From positions 1 to 64,000 of the forward strand of contig CAVRBT010000015.1 in NCBI GenBank assembly GCA_963719275.1: DNA of 64,000 nt, given 5' to 3'. The notes under the pieces are model-generated. The model saw nothing but the letters and a program-made list of their open reading frames with translations. It made no database searches and was not told the origin of the DNA. Shown here piece by piece: positions 41,983-48,568 of the stretch. The position numbers were made by a program, and so were the translations under genes. Each line of letters opens with the position of its first letter. Position 1 is the first letter of the stretch. This DNA comes from AC-32 sp963719275. GTDB taxonomy: Bacteria > Actinomycetota > Thermoleophilia > Gaiellales > Gaiellaceae.

Positions 41983-42059
41983 CGCGGGGGAAACCATGTT
42001 TCCCCCGCGAGCCCCCTTCTTCTCCTGGGCTCGCGATCCGGGGAACCTCCCGGTTCCCC
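41983..42059 (-). repeat. GGGGGAAAC palindromic element B, copy 1, plus a second hairpin
   Basis: CGCGGGGGAAAC and GTTTCCCCCGCG form a perfect 12-base stem around CAT (41983-42009). A second perfect hairpin, GGGGAACC-TCCC-GGTTCCCC, lies at 42040-42059. The same first hairpin, with one compensatory base-pair change, occurs at 43347-43373, and GAAGAAGGGG stands beside both. Here its ATG is out of frame with the sat gene. Confidence 0.7.
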
Positions 42060-42081
42060 ATAACCCCCTCCCCGTGGCCGC

Positions 42082-42681
42082 TCATGCGGCCACCTCAGCC
42101 GGGACCAACCCGAGTTCCTCGAGCTTCGCGACGACCCTCGCCGCCGCCTCCTCCGGCTCCAGCTCCTCGGTGTCGAGCACCAATTCCGGATCCGACGGCT
42201 CCTCGTAGGGATCCGAGACGCCCGTGAACTCGGTGATCTCGCCCTTGAACGCCTTCTCGTAGAGGCCCTTCACGTCACGCCTTGCGCACTCCTCGACCGA
42301 CGCCTTCACGTAGACCTCGACGAAGGTGCCGACCGACTCCACCCAGTCGCGCGCCAGCCGGCGCGTCGCCTCGTAGGGAGAGATCGCAGCCGTGATCACC
42401 GCGCCGCCCTGGCGCGTGATCCGCGAGGCGACCCAGCCGACGCGCTCGACGTGCGTGTCGCGGTCCTCCTTCGAGAACCCGAGCCCCTTCGACAGGTGCA
42501 TCCGCACGCTGTCGCCGTCGAGGTACTCGACGACGAGGCCGCGCCGGTCGAGCTCGGGCCCGACGAGGTGGGCGATGGTGGTCTTCCCCGAGCCCGAGAG
42601 CCCGGTGAACCAGAGCGTGAAGCCGCCGGGCCGGACGTGCGTCGTCTCGGGGTGCTCGGCCGCGTAGATGTGGTCGGTCAT
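42082..42681 (-). CDS. cysC: Adenylylsulfate kinase
   Basis: This 199-residue P-loop kinase phosphorylates APS to PAPS. The Walker A motif GLSGSGKT is at 27-34, LDGDSVRMHLSKGLGFSKEDRDTHVERVGW carries the APS-binding DGD and the FSxxDR region, and FVEVYVKASVEECARRDVKGLYEKA is the lid region. The ATG at 42681 follows AGGAGG and overlaps the end of cysH (ATGA), so the two are translated together. Having both cysC and an APS-type CysH suggests PAPS may also serve sulfotransferases. Confidence 0.95.
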   Translation of the reverse strand: MTDHIYAAEHPETTHVRPGGFTLWFTGLSGSGKTTIAHLVGPELDRRGLVVEYLDGDSVRMHLSKGLGFSKEDRDTHVERVGWVASRITRQGGAVITAAISPYEATRRLARDWVESVGTFVEVYVKASVEECARRDVKGLYEKAFKGEITEFTGVSDPYEEPSDPELVLDTEELEPEEAAARVVAKLEELGLVPAEVAA

Positions 42682-43361
42682 GTGCCTCCTAGTGGGGTTT
42701 CCAGGTGAATGCCGCATTCGAGCTTGTCGGAGCCCGCCCAGCGGCCTGCGCGCTCCTCCTCGTCGGGCGCGATCGGCCGGGTGCACGGGATGCACCCGAT
42801 CGAGCGAAAGCCCACGTCGTGGAGCGGGTTGTAGGGAATCTCGTTGATCGTGATGTAGGCCCAGACGCGCTTCTCGTCCCAGTCGGCGAGCGGGTGCAGC
42901 TTCCAGACCTCGTAGCGCTCGGACCACTGCACCTTGGGCGTGGCCGCGCGGCTCGGCGACTGGTCGCGGCGGATCCCGGAGATCCAGGCGTCGTACGGCT
43001 CGAGCGCCTTGAGCAGCGGCTCGACCTTGCGGACGTGGCAGCAGCGGTCGGGGTCGGTCTCCCACAGATTCGGCCCCTCCTGCCGGTGCTGCTCGGCGAC
43101 CGTGATCAGCGGCGGCGGCGCGAGCAGGCGGATGCCGTAGCGCTCGACCAGCCGGTCGCGCGTCTCGTAGCTCTCGCGGAAGAAGAGGTGCGTGTCGAGC
43201 TCGATCACGGGAATGTCCAGCTCGAGCTCCGCGACCATGTGCACGAGCACCGACGACTGCTTCTGCCACGAGCACGTCAGGCAAAGACGGTCGCCGAACT
43301 CGTCGTAGGCCCAGCGGAGGACGTCCTCCGCCGGCATCGTCTCTAGCACGGGGGAAACCAT
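42678..43361 (-). CDS. cysH: APS/PAPS reductase, [4Fe-4S] type
   Basis: This 227-residue thioredoxin-dependent reductase forms sulfite. It has the sulfonucleotide-binding CSWQKQSSVLVHM region, the CC (107-108) and CxxC (190-193) ligands of a 4Fe-4S cluster, and the catalytic Cys in KLECGIHL (216). These cysteines identify the assimilatory bacterial APS reductase type. The longest start, ATG 43361, lies in the loop of a 12-base hairpin that also hides its GGGGG ribosome site; GTG 43349 and ATG 43337 are possible internal starts. Confidence 0.92.
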   Translation of the reverse strand: MVSPVLETMPAEDVLRWAYDEFGDRLCLTCSWQKQSSVLVHMVAELELDIPVIELDTHLFFRESYETRDRLVERYGIRLLAPPPLITVAEQHRQEGPNLWETDPDRCCHVRKVEPLLKALEPYDAWISGIRRDQSPSRAATPKVQWSERYEVWKLHPLADWDEKRVWAYITINEIPYNPLHDVGFRSIGCIPCTRPIAPDEEERAGRWAGSDKLECGIHLETPLGGT

Positions 43362-43418
43362 GTTTCCCCCGTGGGGCCCCTTCTTCAGGCGATCTCCGTT
43401 TGACCGCAGCGAGTCGCC
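43347..43418 (-). repeat. GGGGGAAAC palindromic element B, copy 2, over the cysH start
   Basis: CACGGGGGAAAC and GTTTCCCCCGTG form a perfect 12-base stem around CAT (43347-43373). In the mRNA the stem holds GGGGGA and the loop holds the cysH AUG. Against copy 1 the second base pair of the stem changes on both sides (C-G to T-A), which keeps pairing. Behind it GGCGA and TCGCC (43388-43418) can form a longer weak hairpin. Confidence 0.65.
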
Positions 43419-43438
43419 GGAGCGCAATCGTGAACGGC

Positions 43439-44224
43439 TCACGTGACCGGCTCCTCTGTCCCAAGCAGGACCTCCTTGAGCGTGTCGCCGCGTAGGCCGA
43501 GGCGCAGCGTCTCGAGCGCGATCACCTCGTCGGGCGGGATGTTGCCGAGGTTGACCGACGGGCCGAAGTGCTTGATGAACCAGGCCTGCGACTCCTTCGT
43601 CGGCGCCTCCCAGATCAGGTCGTGGAAGTCGATCGAGTGCTCGATCTCGTCGACGAGGCCTGTGCGGAGCTCCCCGGTCGGCCGGTAGATCCCGGCCGTG
43701 CCGCCCTCGCGGCCCTCGGCGATCACCTTCCAGGCGCCAGCGTCGAGCTCCTCGCGCATCCACTGCACCCAGAGGTAGGGCGCGATGTTCACTTCGGCGT
43801 CCTTTGAGCCGACCTCGGAGAGGACGACGAAGTCCTCGGCGAACTCCGAGATCAACTCGAGCTTGCGCTCGCGCGGGATCTCGAGCGTTCCGTCCGAGAT
43901 CTCGACGTGCGAGAAACGTGACTCCTTCAGCCACGACTTGAACTCGTCGATCTTGTCGCGCCCGTAGACGGCCTCGAAGAGCGTCCCGCCGCAGACCACC
44001 GGGGTCTCGAACGAGCGGTACAGCGCGATCTTCTTCTCGAGGTTATTGGTGACGTAGCTCGTGCCCCAGCCGAGCTTGACGATGTCGACGAACTCGCCGG
44101 CCGTGTCGAACAGGCCCTCGATGTCGCGCAGGTTGAGGCCCTTGTCGATCACGTGGGTCAGGCCGCCGTTGCGCGGCTTCCCCTCGCGCGTCGGAACGTC
44201 GAGCCAGTGATTAGAGGCGGGCAT
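43439..44224 (-). CDS. comA: Phosphosulfolactate synthase (ComA family)
   Basis: This 261-residue TIM-barrel protein fits phosphosulfolactate synthases, which add sulfite to phosphoenolpyruvate. Characteristic parts include THVIDKGLNLRDIEGLFDTAGEFVDIVKLGWGTSYV, TPVVCGGTLFEAVYGRDKIDEFKSWLK, HVEISDGTLEIPRERK and LSEVGSKDAEVNIAP, with the acidic and Lys residues of the active site. It overlaps fumB by 14 bases and precedes the APS reductase gene, so its sulfite could come directly from that enzyme. Homologues feed coenzyme M synthesis in archaea and sulfolactate production in spores. Confidence 0.88.
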   Translation of the reverse strand: MPASNHWLDVPTREGKPRNGGLTHVIDKGLNLRDIEGLFDTAGEFVDIVKLGWGTSYVTNNLEKKIALYRSFETPVVCGGTLFEAVYGRDKIDEFKSWLKESRFSHVEISDGTLEIPRERKLELISEFAEDFVVLSEVGSKDAEVNIAPYLWVQWMREELDAGAWKVIAEGREGGTAGIYRPTGELRTGLVDEIEHSIDFHDLIWEAPTKESQAWFIKHFGPSVNLGNIPPDEVIALETLRLGLRGDTLKEVLLGTEEPVT

Positions 44225-44900
44225 AGAGCTCCTCCAGCTTCTTGTGGGCTGCGGCCTGCACGTCGTGGTAGAGCGAATTGCCGTGGGCGTCGATGCCGAC
44301 GGTCAGCGGCCCGAAGTCGCGCACGCGGAACTTCCAGAGGCACTCGGGCATCAGTTCCTCCCAGGCGACCTCCTCGATCTCCTCGATCTGCGTCGTCTCG
44401 AGCGCGGCCGCGCCGCCGACGATCGCGAAGTAGACCATCTTCAGGCGCTGCATCGGCTCGATCGCCTCGTCCGGGAAGCCGCCCTTGCCGCAGATCGCGC
44501 GCACGCGGTACTCCGCGCCGAGCGGCTCGGTGAAGCGCACCATCCGCGCGCTCGTCGTCGTGCCGATGCAGACCGGGTCGTACTTAGTGGCGGAGATGGC
44601 TGGATTCGGAACGGGTCGATCGGTCATTTCAGACGGAACAGCGAGCGAAGCCCGCTGTTCCTGAGGGTCGGCGCCGCGAGCGGCGCCTTGGTCGTCGCGC
44701 TTGCGCACGCCGGGCGCGGTGTGGAGGAGGAAGGCGCCGGTGAGGTCCATCGGTGGCGTTTGCCCCTCGTCGAAGATCCGGATCTGCGTCCGGTCGCGGA
44801 TGCCGATGATGTGGCCCTGGACGAGGACCTCGTCGCCGGCGCGCAGCTTCAGGATCTCGGCCTCGTCGGTGATCGGAAAGGTGACCTCGTGCCTAGCCAT
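44211..44900 (-). CDS. fumB: Class I fumarate hydratase, beta subunit, with an in-frame inserted repeat
   Basis: This 229-residue subunit has the C-terminal domain of iron-sulfur class I fumarases: VLVQGHIIGIRDRTQIR, LTGAFLLHTAPGVRK, CIGTTTSARMVRF, AICGKGGFPDEA, YFAIVGGAAALETTQIEEIEEVAWEELMPECLWKFRVRDFGPLTV. Between HTAPGVRKR and TKYDPVCIG lies an insertion of about 33 residues, about 25 of them (71-95) encoded by two-hairpin element copy 3 in frame. ATG 44900 follows GGAGGGGG. Together with the alpha subunit it would interconvert fumarate and malate, unless the insert spoils folding. Confidence 0.85.
   Translation of the reverse strand: MARHEVTFPITDEAEILKLRAGDEVLVQGHIIGIRDRTQIRIFDEGQTPPMDLTGAFLLHTAPGVRKRDDQGAARGADPQEQRASLAVPSEMTDRPVPNPAISATKYDPVCIGTTTSARMVRFTEPLGAEYRVRAICGKGGFPDEAIEPMQRLKMVYFAIVGGAAALETTQIEEIEEVAWEELMPECLWKFRVRDFGPLTVGIDAHGNSLYHDVQAAAHKKLEELYARL
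44618..44690 (+). repeat. Two-hairpin element A, copy 3, inside fumB
   Basis: ATCGGTCATTTCAGACGG, an outer stem GGAACAGCG with CGCTGTTCC and a GAA loop, then GGCGCCGC-GA-GCGGCGCC, ending CCTTGG. It lies within the coding region, keeps the frame and contains no stop on the coding strand. It encodes a stretch rich in Ala, Arg, Gln and Glu. Confidence 0.8.
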
Positions 44901-44914
44901 GCGCGTCACCCCCT

Positions 44915-44937
44915 CCAAGTAACAGACTGTTACTTGG
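44915..44937. repeat. 23-base perfect palindrome between fumA and fumB
   Basis: CCAAGTAACAG and CTGTTACTTGG face each other around one base, almost filling the 41-base gap between the fumarase genes. The central 15 bases are identical to a site at 32668. It could be an operator, an attenuating hairpin or an insertion scar of a palindromic element; the repeated occurrence favours the last. Confidence 0.55.
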
Positions 44938-44941
44938 CACG

Positions 44942-45838
44942 TCAGGCCTCCCGGTCGAAGTCGACGGAGCCGTCAGCGCCGACATGCGCGGTCGCGCGCC
45001 TGGCCGCCCAGCACTGGTAGTTGACGGCCACCGGGTTGAGCGTCATGTGCGTGTCCGCGTGCTCGATGTGGCAGTTGAGAACGGTGACGTCGCCACCGAG
45101 GCCCATCGGGCCGATCCCGGTCTCGTTCAGCAGCTCGAACAGCTCCTCCTCGAGCTTCGCCACGTGCGGGTCGTGGTTGCGCGTGCCGATCGGCCGTGCG
45201 ATCGCCTCCTTGGCGAGGTACATCGCATAGTCCGCGGAGCCGCCGATGCCGACCCCGACGATCCCGGGCGGGCACGGCTTTCCGCCGGCGCCCACGATCG
45301 ACTCGAGCACGAACTGCTTGATCCCCTTCACGCCGTCGGCGGGGACGCACATCTTCAGGAAGCTCATGTTCTCGGAGCCGGAGCCCTTGGGGACGCACTT
45401 CACGTCGAGCCCGTCCCAGTCCTCGACGAACTCCCAGTGCACGATCGGGAGGCGGTAGCCGGTGTTCGGCCCGGTGTTCTCGCGCGTGAGCGTGTGGACG
45501 GCGTTCGAGCGCAGCGGGTGCTCAAGCGTCGCGCGCTCGGTGCCCGTCTTGAGCGCTTCGTAGATCCGCGCCGGGTGGAGCGGGAAGTGCTCGCCGACGC
45601 GACACGTGTAGACGGCGATCCCGGTGTCCTGGCAGACGAGGTTCTTCTGGTCGTCGGCGACCTCGACGTTGCGCACGATCGTGTCGAGCACGCGGCGGCC
45701 GGGAACCGAGGTCTCGCGCCGCTGCGCGTCGAGCAGCGCGTCGCGGAGGTCCTGCGGGATGTCCTTCAGCGCCCAGACGTAGAGGTACGCCGCCGCATCC
45801 TCGACCGCCTGGCGGAGGTCCGTCGCGACCATCGTCAT
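44942..45838 (-). CDS. fumA: Class I fumarate hydratase, alpha subunit
   Basis: The 298-residue protein has the N-terminal domain of two-subunit class I hydro-lyases: CQDTGIAVYTCRVGEHF (first cluster Cys), RENTGPNTGYRLPIVHWEF, DVKCVPKGSGSENMSFLKMCVPADGVKGIKQFVLESIVGAGGKPCPPGIVGVGIGGSADYAMYLAKEAIARPIG with further cluster ligands, and GIGPMGLGGDVTVLNCHIEHADTH. Fumarases and L-tartrate dehydratases share this fold, so the substrate is likely but not certain. ATG 45838 follows GAGGAG. Gap to the upstream flavoprotein gene is 97 bases, most of it element A copy 4. Confidence 0.9.
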   Translation of the reverse strand: MTMVATDLRQAVEDAAAYLYVWALKDIPQDLRDALLDAQRRETSVPGRRVLDTIVRNVEVADDQKNLVCQDTGIAVYTCRVGEHFPLHPARIYEALKTGTERATLEHPLRSNAVHTLTRENTGPNTGYRLPIVHWEFVEDWDGLDVKCVPKGSGSENMSFLKMCVPADGVKGIKQFVLESIVGAGGKPCPPGIVGVGIGGSADYAMYLAKEAIARPIGTRNHDPHVAKLEEELFELLNETGIGPMGLGGDVTVLNCHIEHADTHMTLNPVAVNYQCWAARRATAHVGADGSVDFDREA

Positions 45839-45867
45839 CGTGATCTCCTCTCACGGCCATCGGGTCC

Positions 45868-45939
45868 AGTTGCCGGCGCAGACGGATGCACGGGCAGAGC
45901 ACGCGCATCCTGATGGAGACACCGCAAGCGGCGTCTCAC
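45868..45939 (+). repeat. Two-hairpin element A, copy 4
   Basis: CCGGCGCAGACGG, outer stem GGATGC with GCATCC, tip ACGGGC-AGA-GCACGC, CCTGA, second hairpin AGACACCGC with GCGGCGTCT, ending CTCAC. The CTCA end provides the TGA stop of the leftward flavoprotein gene. The sequence is closest to copy 6, which lies 17 kb away in the opposite orientation. Confidence 0.75.
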
Positions 45940-47150
45940 GCTGCCCTCTCCGCGGCGGCCGCGCCCGCACGGCGGCCGAACACCGTGCACTCGAGCAGGC
46001 TGTTGCCCATCATCCGGTTGCGCCCGTGGGTGCCGCCGGCGATCTCGCCGCAGGCGAAGACACCGGGCAGCGTCGTTTCGCCGTGCTCGTCGATCACGAG
46101 GCCTCCGTTCTGGTAGTGCAGGACCGGGAAGGTGAGGATCGGCTCGCGCAGGGGGTCGATCCCGGCGGAACGGTAGCGGCGCAGCATGTACGGCAGCGAG
46201 ATCTCGGCGTCGTGCTCTGAGATGCGCGTCGTGTCGAGCAGCACTGCTGGGCGGCCGTCGGGAGTGTCGACGCCGCGGCCGGCCTCCACTTCGTCGAAGA
46301 TCGCCTGCGAGACGGCGTCGCGAGGGCCAAGCGGGTCGGTGAACTCCTCGCCCTCGGCGTTCAGCAACGCCGCGCCATACGCGCGCGTGGTCTCGGGGAT
46401 CGAGTAGCCCCGCATCGTCGGAGGCCACGCGCCACCGTTGGGGTGGTACTGGAGCGCGTCGAGGTCGCGGCTCTCGACGCCCAGGCCGAGCGCCAGCCGC
46501 GTCACCTCGCCGGTCGCCCCGGGATGGTTCGTCGAGAGCTCGCCGCGCTCCTCCGCTTCGCGGTAGCAGCGGCCGCCTGCGGCGAGAACGACGGCGCCCG
46601 CGTCGATCACGAGCTCCTCGCCGCTCTTGCGGCGGCAGGTCGCGAGCCAGCCGTTCTCGTGCGGCTCGAGCGCAACGAGGGGCGAGTTCGGGAAGGACTG
46701 TCCGCCCGAGGCGGTGTAGGCGTCGCGCAGCGCGGTCGTGATCGCGTGGCCGGTGCGGTCGCCGACCTGCAGCAGGCGCTTCCGGCTCGAACCGCCGCAC
46801 CGCGCGAGCCGGTAGCCACCGTTTTCGTGCGTGAACTCGACCCCGTTCTCCTCGAGCCAGTGGATCGCGGCAGGCGCCTCGCCCGTGAGGACGTCCACCA
46901 GCCGGCGGTCGGCCGTCTCGTGCGAGCTCTGCCACACGTCCTCCGCGTGCCGCTCGGGCGAGTCGTCGTCGCCGAACGCGGCCTGGATGCCGCCCTGCGC
47001 CTTCGCCGAGTTGCACGACTGGAGCGCTCCCTTCGTCACCAGCGCGACACGCGCGCCCGCGCGCTCGGCGGACAGCGCGGCGGCGAGGCCCGACGCCCCG
47101 CTTCCGACCACGACCACGTCGAAGGACAACCGCTCGGCCACGCGCAGCAT
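45936..47150 (-). CDS. L-aspartate oxidase / fumarate reductase family flavoprotein
   Basis: The 404-residue FAD protein has the GSGASGLAAALSAERAG dinucleotide site, KGALQSCNSAKAQGGIQAAFGDDDSPERHAEDVWQSS, the catalytic-domain pieces LQYHPNGGAWPP and ALLNAEGEEF with following Arg residues, and VFACGEIAGGTHGRNRMMGNSLLECTVFGRRAG at the end. This is shared by NadB, SdhA and FrdA; it is shorter than NadB and lacks the long C-terminal helical part. No nadA or nadC is nearby. It heads the fumarase/sulfur operon, so an oxidase or reductase acting on fumarate, aspartate or a related hydroxy acid is possible. Confidence 0.75.
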   Translation of the reverse strand: MLRVAERLSFDVVVVGSGASGLAAALSAERAGARVALVTKGALQSCNSAKAQGGIQAAFGDDDSPERHAEDVWQSSHETADRRLVDVLTGEAPAAIHWLEENGVEFTHENGGYRLARCGGSSRKRLLQVGDRTGHAITTALRDAYTASGGQSFPNSPLVALEPHENGWLATCRRKSGEELVIDAGAVVLAAGGRCYREAEERGELSTNHPGATGEVTRLALGLGVESRDLDALQYHPNGGAWPPTMRGYSIPETTRAYGAALLNAEGEEFTDPLGPRDAVSQAIFDEVEAGRGVDTPDGRPAVLLDTTRISEHDAEISLPYMLRRYRSAGIDPLREPILTFPVLHYQNGGLVIDEHGETTLPGVFACGEIAGGTHGRNRMMGNSLLECTVFGRRAGAAAAERAA

Positions 47151-47213
47151 CGTACCCTAATCCGATGCATTACAACCACTTATCCGCAAGCAGAGGGCTA
47201 TGCTCGCCGACCG

Positions 47214-48128
47214 ATGCGATGGCTGGCGAAAGCGGCGCTCCAGCGCGGGCTCGGGGCGCTCCCCCAGGGCGAGCGCCTGAACTACGTCTTCCAGCGACGC
47301 GTGCTGCGCTCGCTGCCGGCCGGCGACGCGGCCCTGCGACGGAAGTTCTCTCGCGCGCTCCAGCACCTCGGCGTCTACCGCGAGCACGGGCCGGGCGTCA
47401 AGCCGGAGGAAGCGACCTTCTACGAGTTCGGCGCCGGCTGGGACCTCGCGATCCCGCTCGCGTACGCACTGCTCGGCGTCGGGCGCCAGGTGCTCGTCGA
47501 CATCCGGCCCAGCGCGCGGCTGGAGCTCGTGAACGACTCGCTCGCGTCGTTCGAGCGCCTGCGGCCCGAGCTCGAGACGGAGGCCGGGGCCGCGCTGCGG
47601 CCACTCGGCGGCCCGCTGTCGTCGGTCCACGAGCTCGAGCGGCGCTTCGGCATCCGCTACCTCGCGCCCTGCGACGCGCGCTCTACCGGCCTCGACGACG
47701 GTTCGATCGACTTCGCCTCCAGCACGGACACCTGCGAGCACATCCCGGAGGACGACCTCGCGGCGATCTTCCGCGAGACGCGGCGCCTGCTGCGGCGCGG
47801 CGGCGCCTTCAGCTGCCGCATCGACCTGCAGGACCACTACGCCTACTTCGACCCGGCGCTTTCGCGGTACAACTTCCTGCGCTTCTCGGACGGCACCTGG
47901 CGACTCGTCAACTCGCCCCTGCACTTCCAGAACCGCCTGCGCTCGCCGGACTACCTGCGGCTGGTGCGGGAGGCCGGCCTCGAGCTCGTCGTCGAGCGGC
48001 CCTCGGGGCCGGGCGAGGACGGGCTACGGGAGCTCGAGGGACTCCCGCTGGCCCCGCGGTTCCGCGGCTACGCGCCGGAGGAGCTGGGTGTCACGGTACT
48101 GTCGTTTGTCGCTCGCAAGCCGGCTTGA
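47214..48128 (+). CDS. SAM-dependent methyltransferase
   Basis: This 304-residue class I methyltransferase has a motif I-like ATFYEFGAGWDLAIPLAYALLGV (about 68-90), a VDIRPSARLELVND acidic strand, DGSIDFASSTDTCEHIPEDDLAAIFRETRRLLRRGGAFSCRIDLQDHYAYFD, which covers motifs II-III, and a C-terminal substrate region. Similar proteins appear in polysaccharide clusters. ATG 47214 is followed closely by basic residues. It is divergent from the flavoprotein gene, with 63 bases between the starts, and a pilin-like gene follows 31 bases after it. Confidence 0.78.
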   Translation: MRWLAKAALQRGLGALPQGERLNYVFQRRVLRSLPAGDAALRRKFSRALQHLGVYREHGPGVKPEEATFYEFGAGWDLAIPLAYALLGVGRQVLVDIRPSARLELVNDSLASFERLRPELETEAGAALRPLGGPLSSVHELERRFGIRYLAPCDARSTGLDDGSIDFASSTDTCEHIPEDDLAAIFRETRRLLRRGGAFSCRIDLQDHYAYFDPALSRYNFLRFSDGTWRLVNSPLHFQNRLRSPDYLRLVREAGLELVVERPSGPGEDGLRELEGLPLAPRFRGYAPEELGVTVLSFVARKPA

Positions 48129-48159
48129 GCGTTCGCGGGCCGCTGCCGATCTTGGGAGC

Positions 48160-48483
48160 ATGGTTCGCGGCGTCTCCTTGCTCTCGCTGCTCGTCGCGCT
48201 GCTCGTCGGGGGCTGGCTGCTGACCGCGCAGCAGTCCGGCCCGAGCCGGGCGACCGCAACGCAGGCCGTCGACGAGGCGCAACAGGCGGCGAACGGGATT
48301 GCCTTCCAGCAGGCGCAGGCCCAGCTCGAGCGGTTCCACGCGCTGAACGGGACCTACGCGGGCGCCTCGGTCGCGGGCTTCGGCGTGACGCTCGCCGGCG
48401 CAGACACAGGCTCCTACTGCATCCAGACCGCGACCGCACACGTGGCGGGACCGGGTGGGGCCGCCGCGACCGGCCCCTGCTAG
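48160..48483 (+). CDS. Small pilin-like secreted protein
   Basis: The 107-residue protein begins with a short basic start and a hydrophobic helix (VSLLSLLVALLVGGWLLTA). Behind it lies an amphipathic region (AVDEAQQAANGIAFQQAQAQLERFHALNGTYAGASVAGFGVTLAGAD) that resembles type IV pilin heads in which NGTY precedes the globular part. Two Cys residues in the last 35 could form a disulfide. No prepilin peptidase cleavage motif is obvious, so it may be a pilin-like minor protein or a simple anchored one. A strong hairpin follows its gene. Confidence 0.55.
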   Translation: MVRGVSLLSLLVALLVGGWLLTAQQSGPSRATATQAVDEAQQAANGIAFQQAQAQLERFHALNGTYAGASVAGFGVTLAGADTGSYCIQTATAHVAGPGGAAATGPC

Positions 48484-48521
48484 GAGGTTTGACGAAACAC
48501 CGTCAATGCCCCCGGGGCTTG

Positions 48522-48550
48522 CGCTGCTCGCACCGCGAGAGCGAGCAGCG
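48522..48550. terminator. Hairpin terminator between convergent genes
   Basis: CGCTGCTCGC and GCGAGCAGCG form a perfect 10-base stem with a 9-base loop, in the 85-base gap between the stops of the pilin-like gene (rightward) and the dehydrogenase gene (leftward). It could work for both, though there is no long T-run on either side. Confidence 0.55.
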
Positions 48551-48568
48551 TTCCGCCAAACCCTTCTG

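Noticed and set aside
40789..41997. A long leftward frame opening at the ATG in the GGGGGAAAC hairpin before sat
   Set aside because: Its translation is Arg/Ala-rich with no domain; sat in another frame carries all motifs, so it is a shadow frame.
14039..45939. Element A copies as a CRISPR array
   Set aside because: Copies are dispersed over 30 kb, differ in sequence and orientation, and have no regular spacers or cas genes.
45936..47150. Firm assignment of the flavoprotein as NadB
   Set aside because: NadB, SdhA and FrdA share the visible motifs; the protein is short and no nadA or nadC is in the window.
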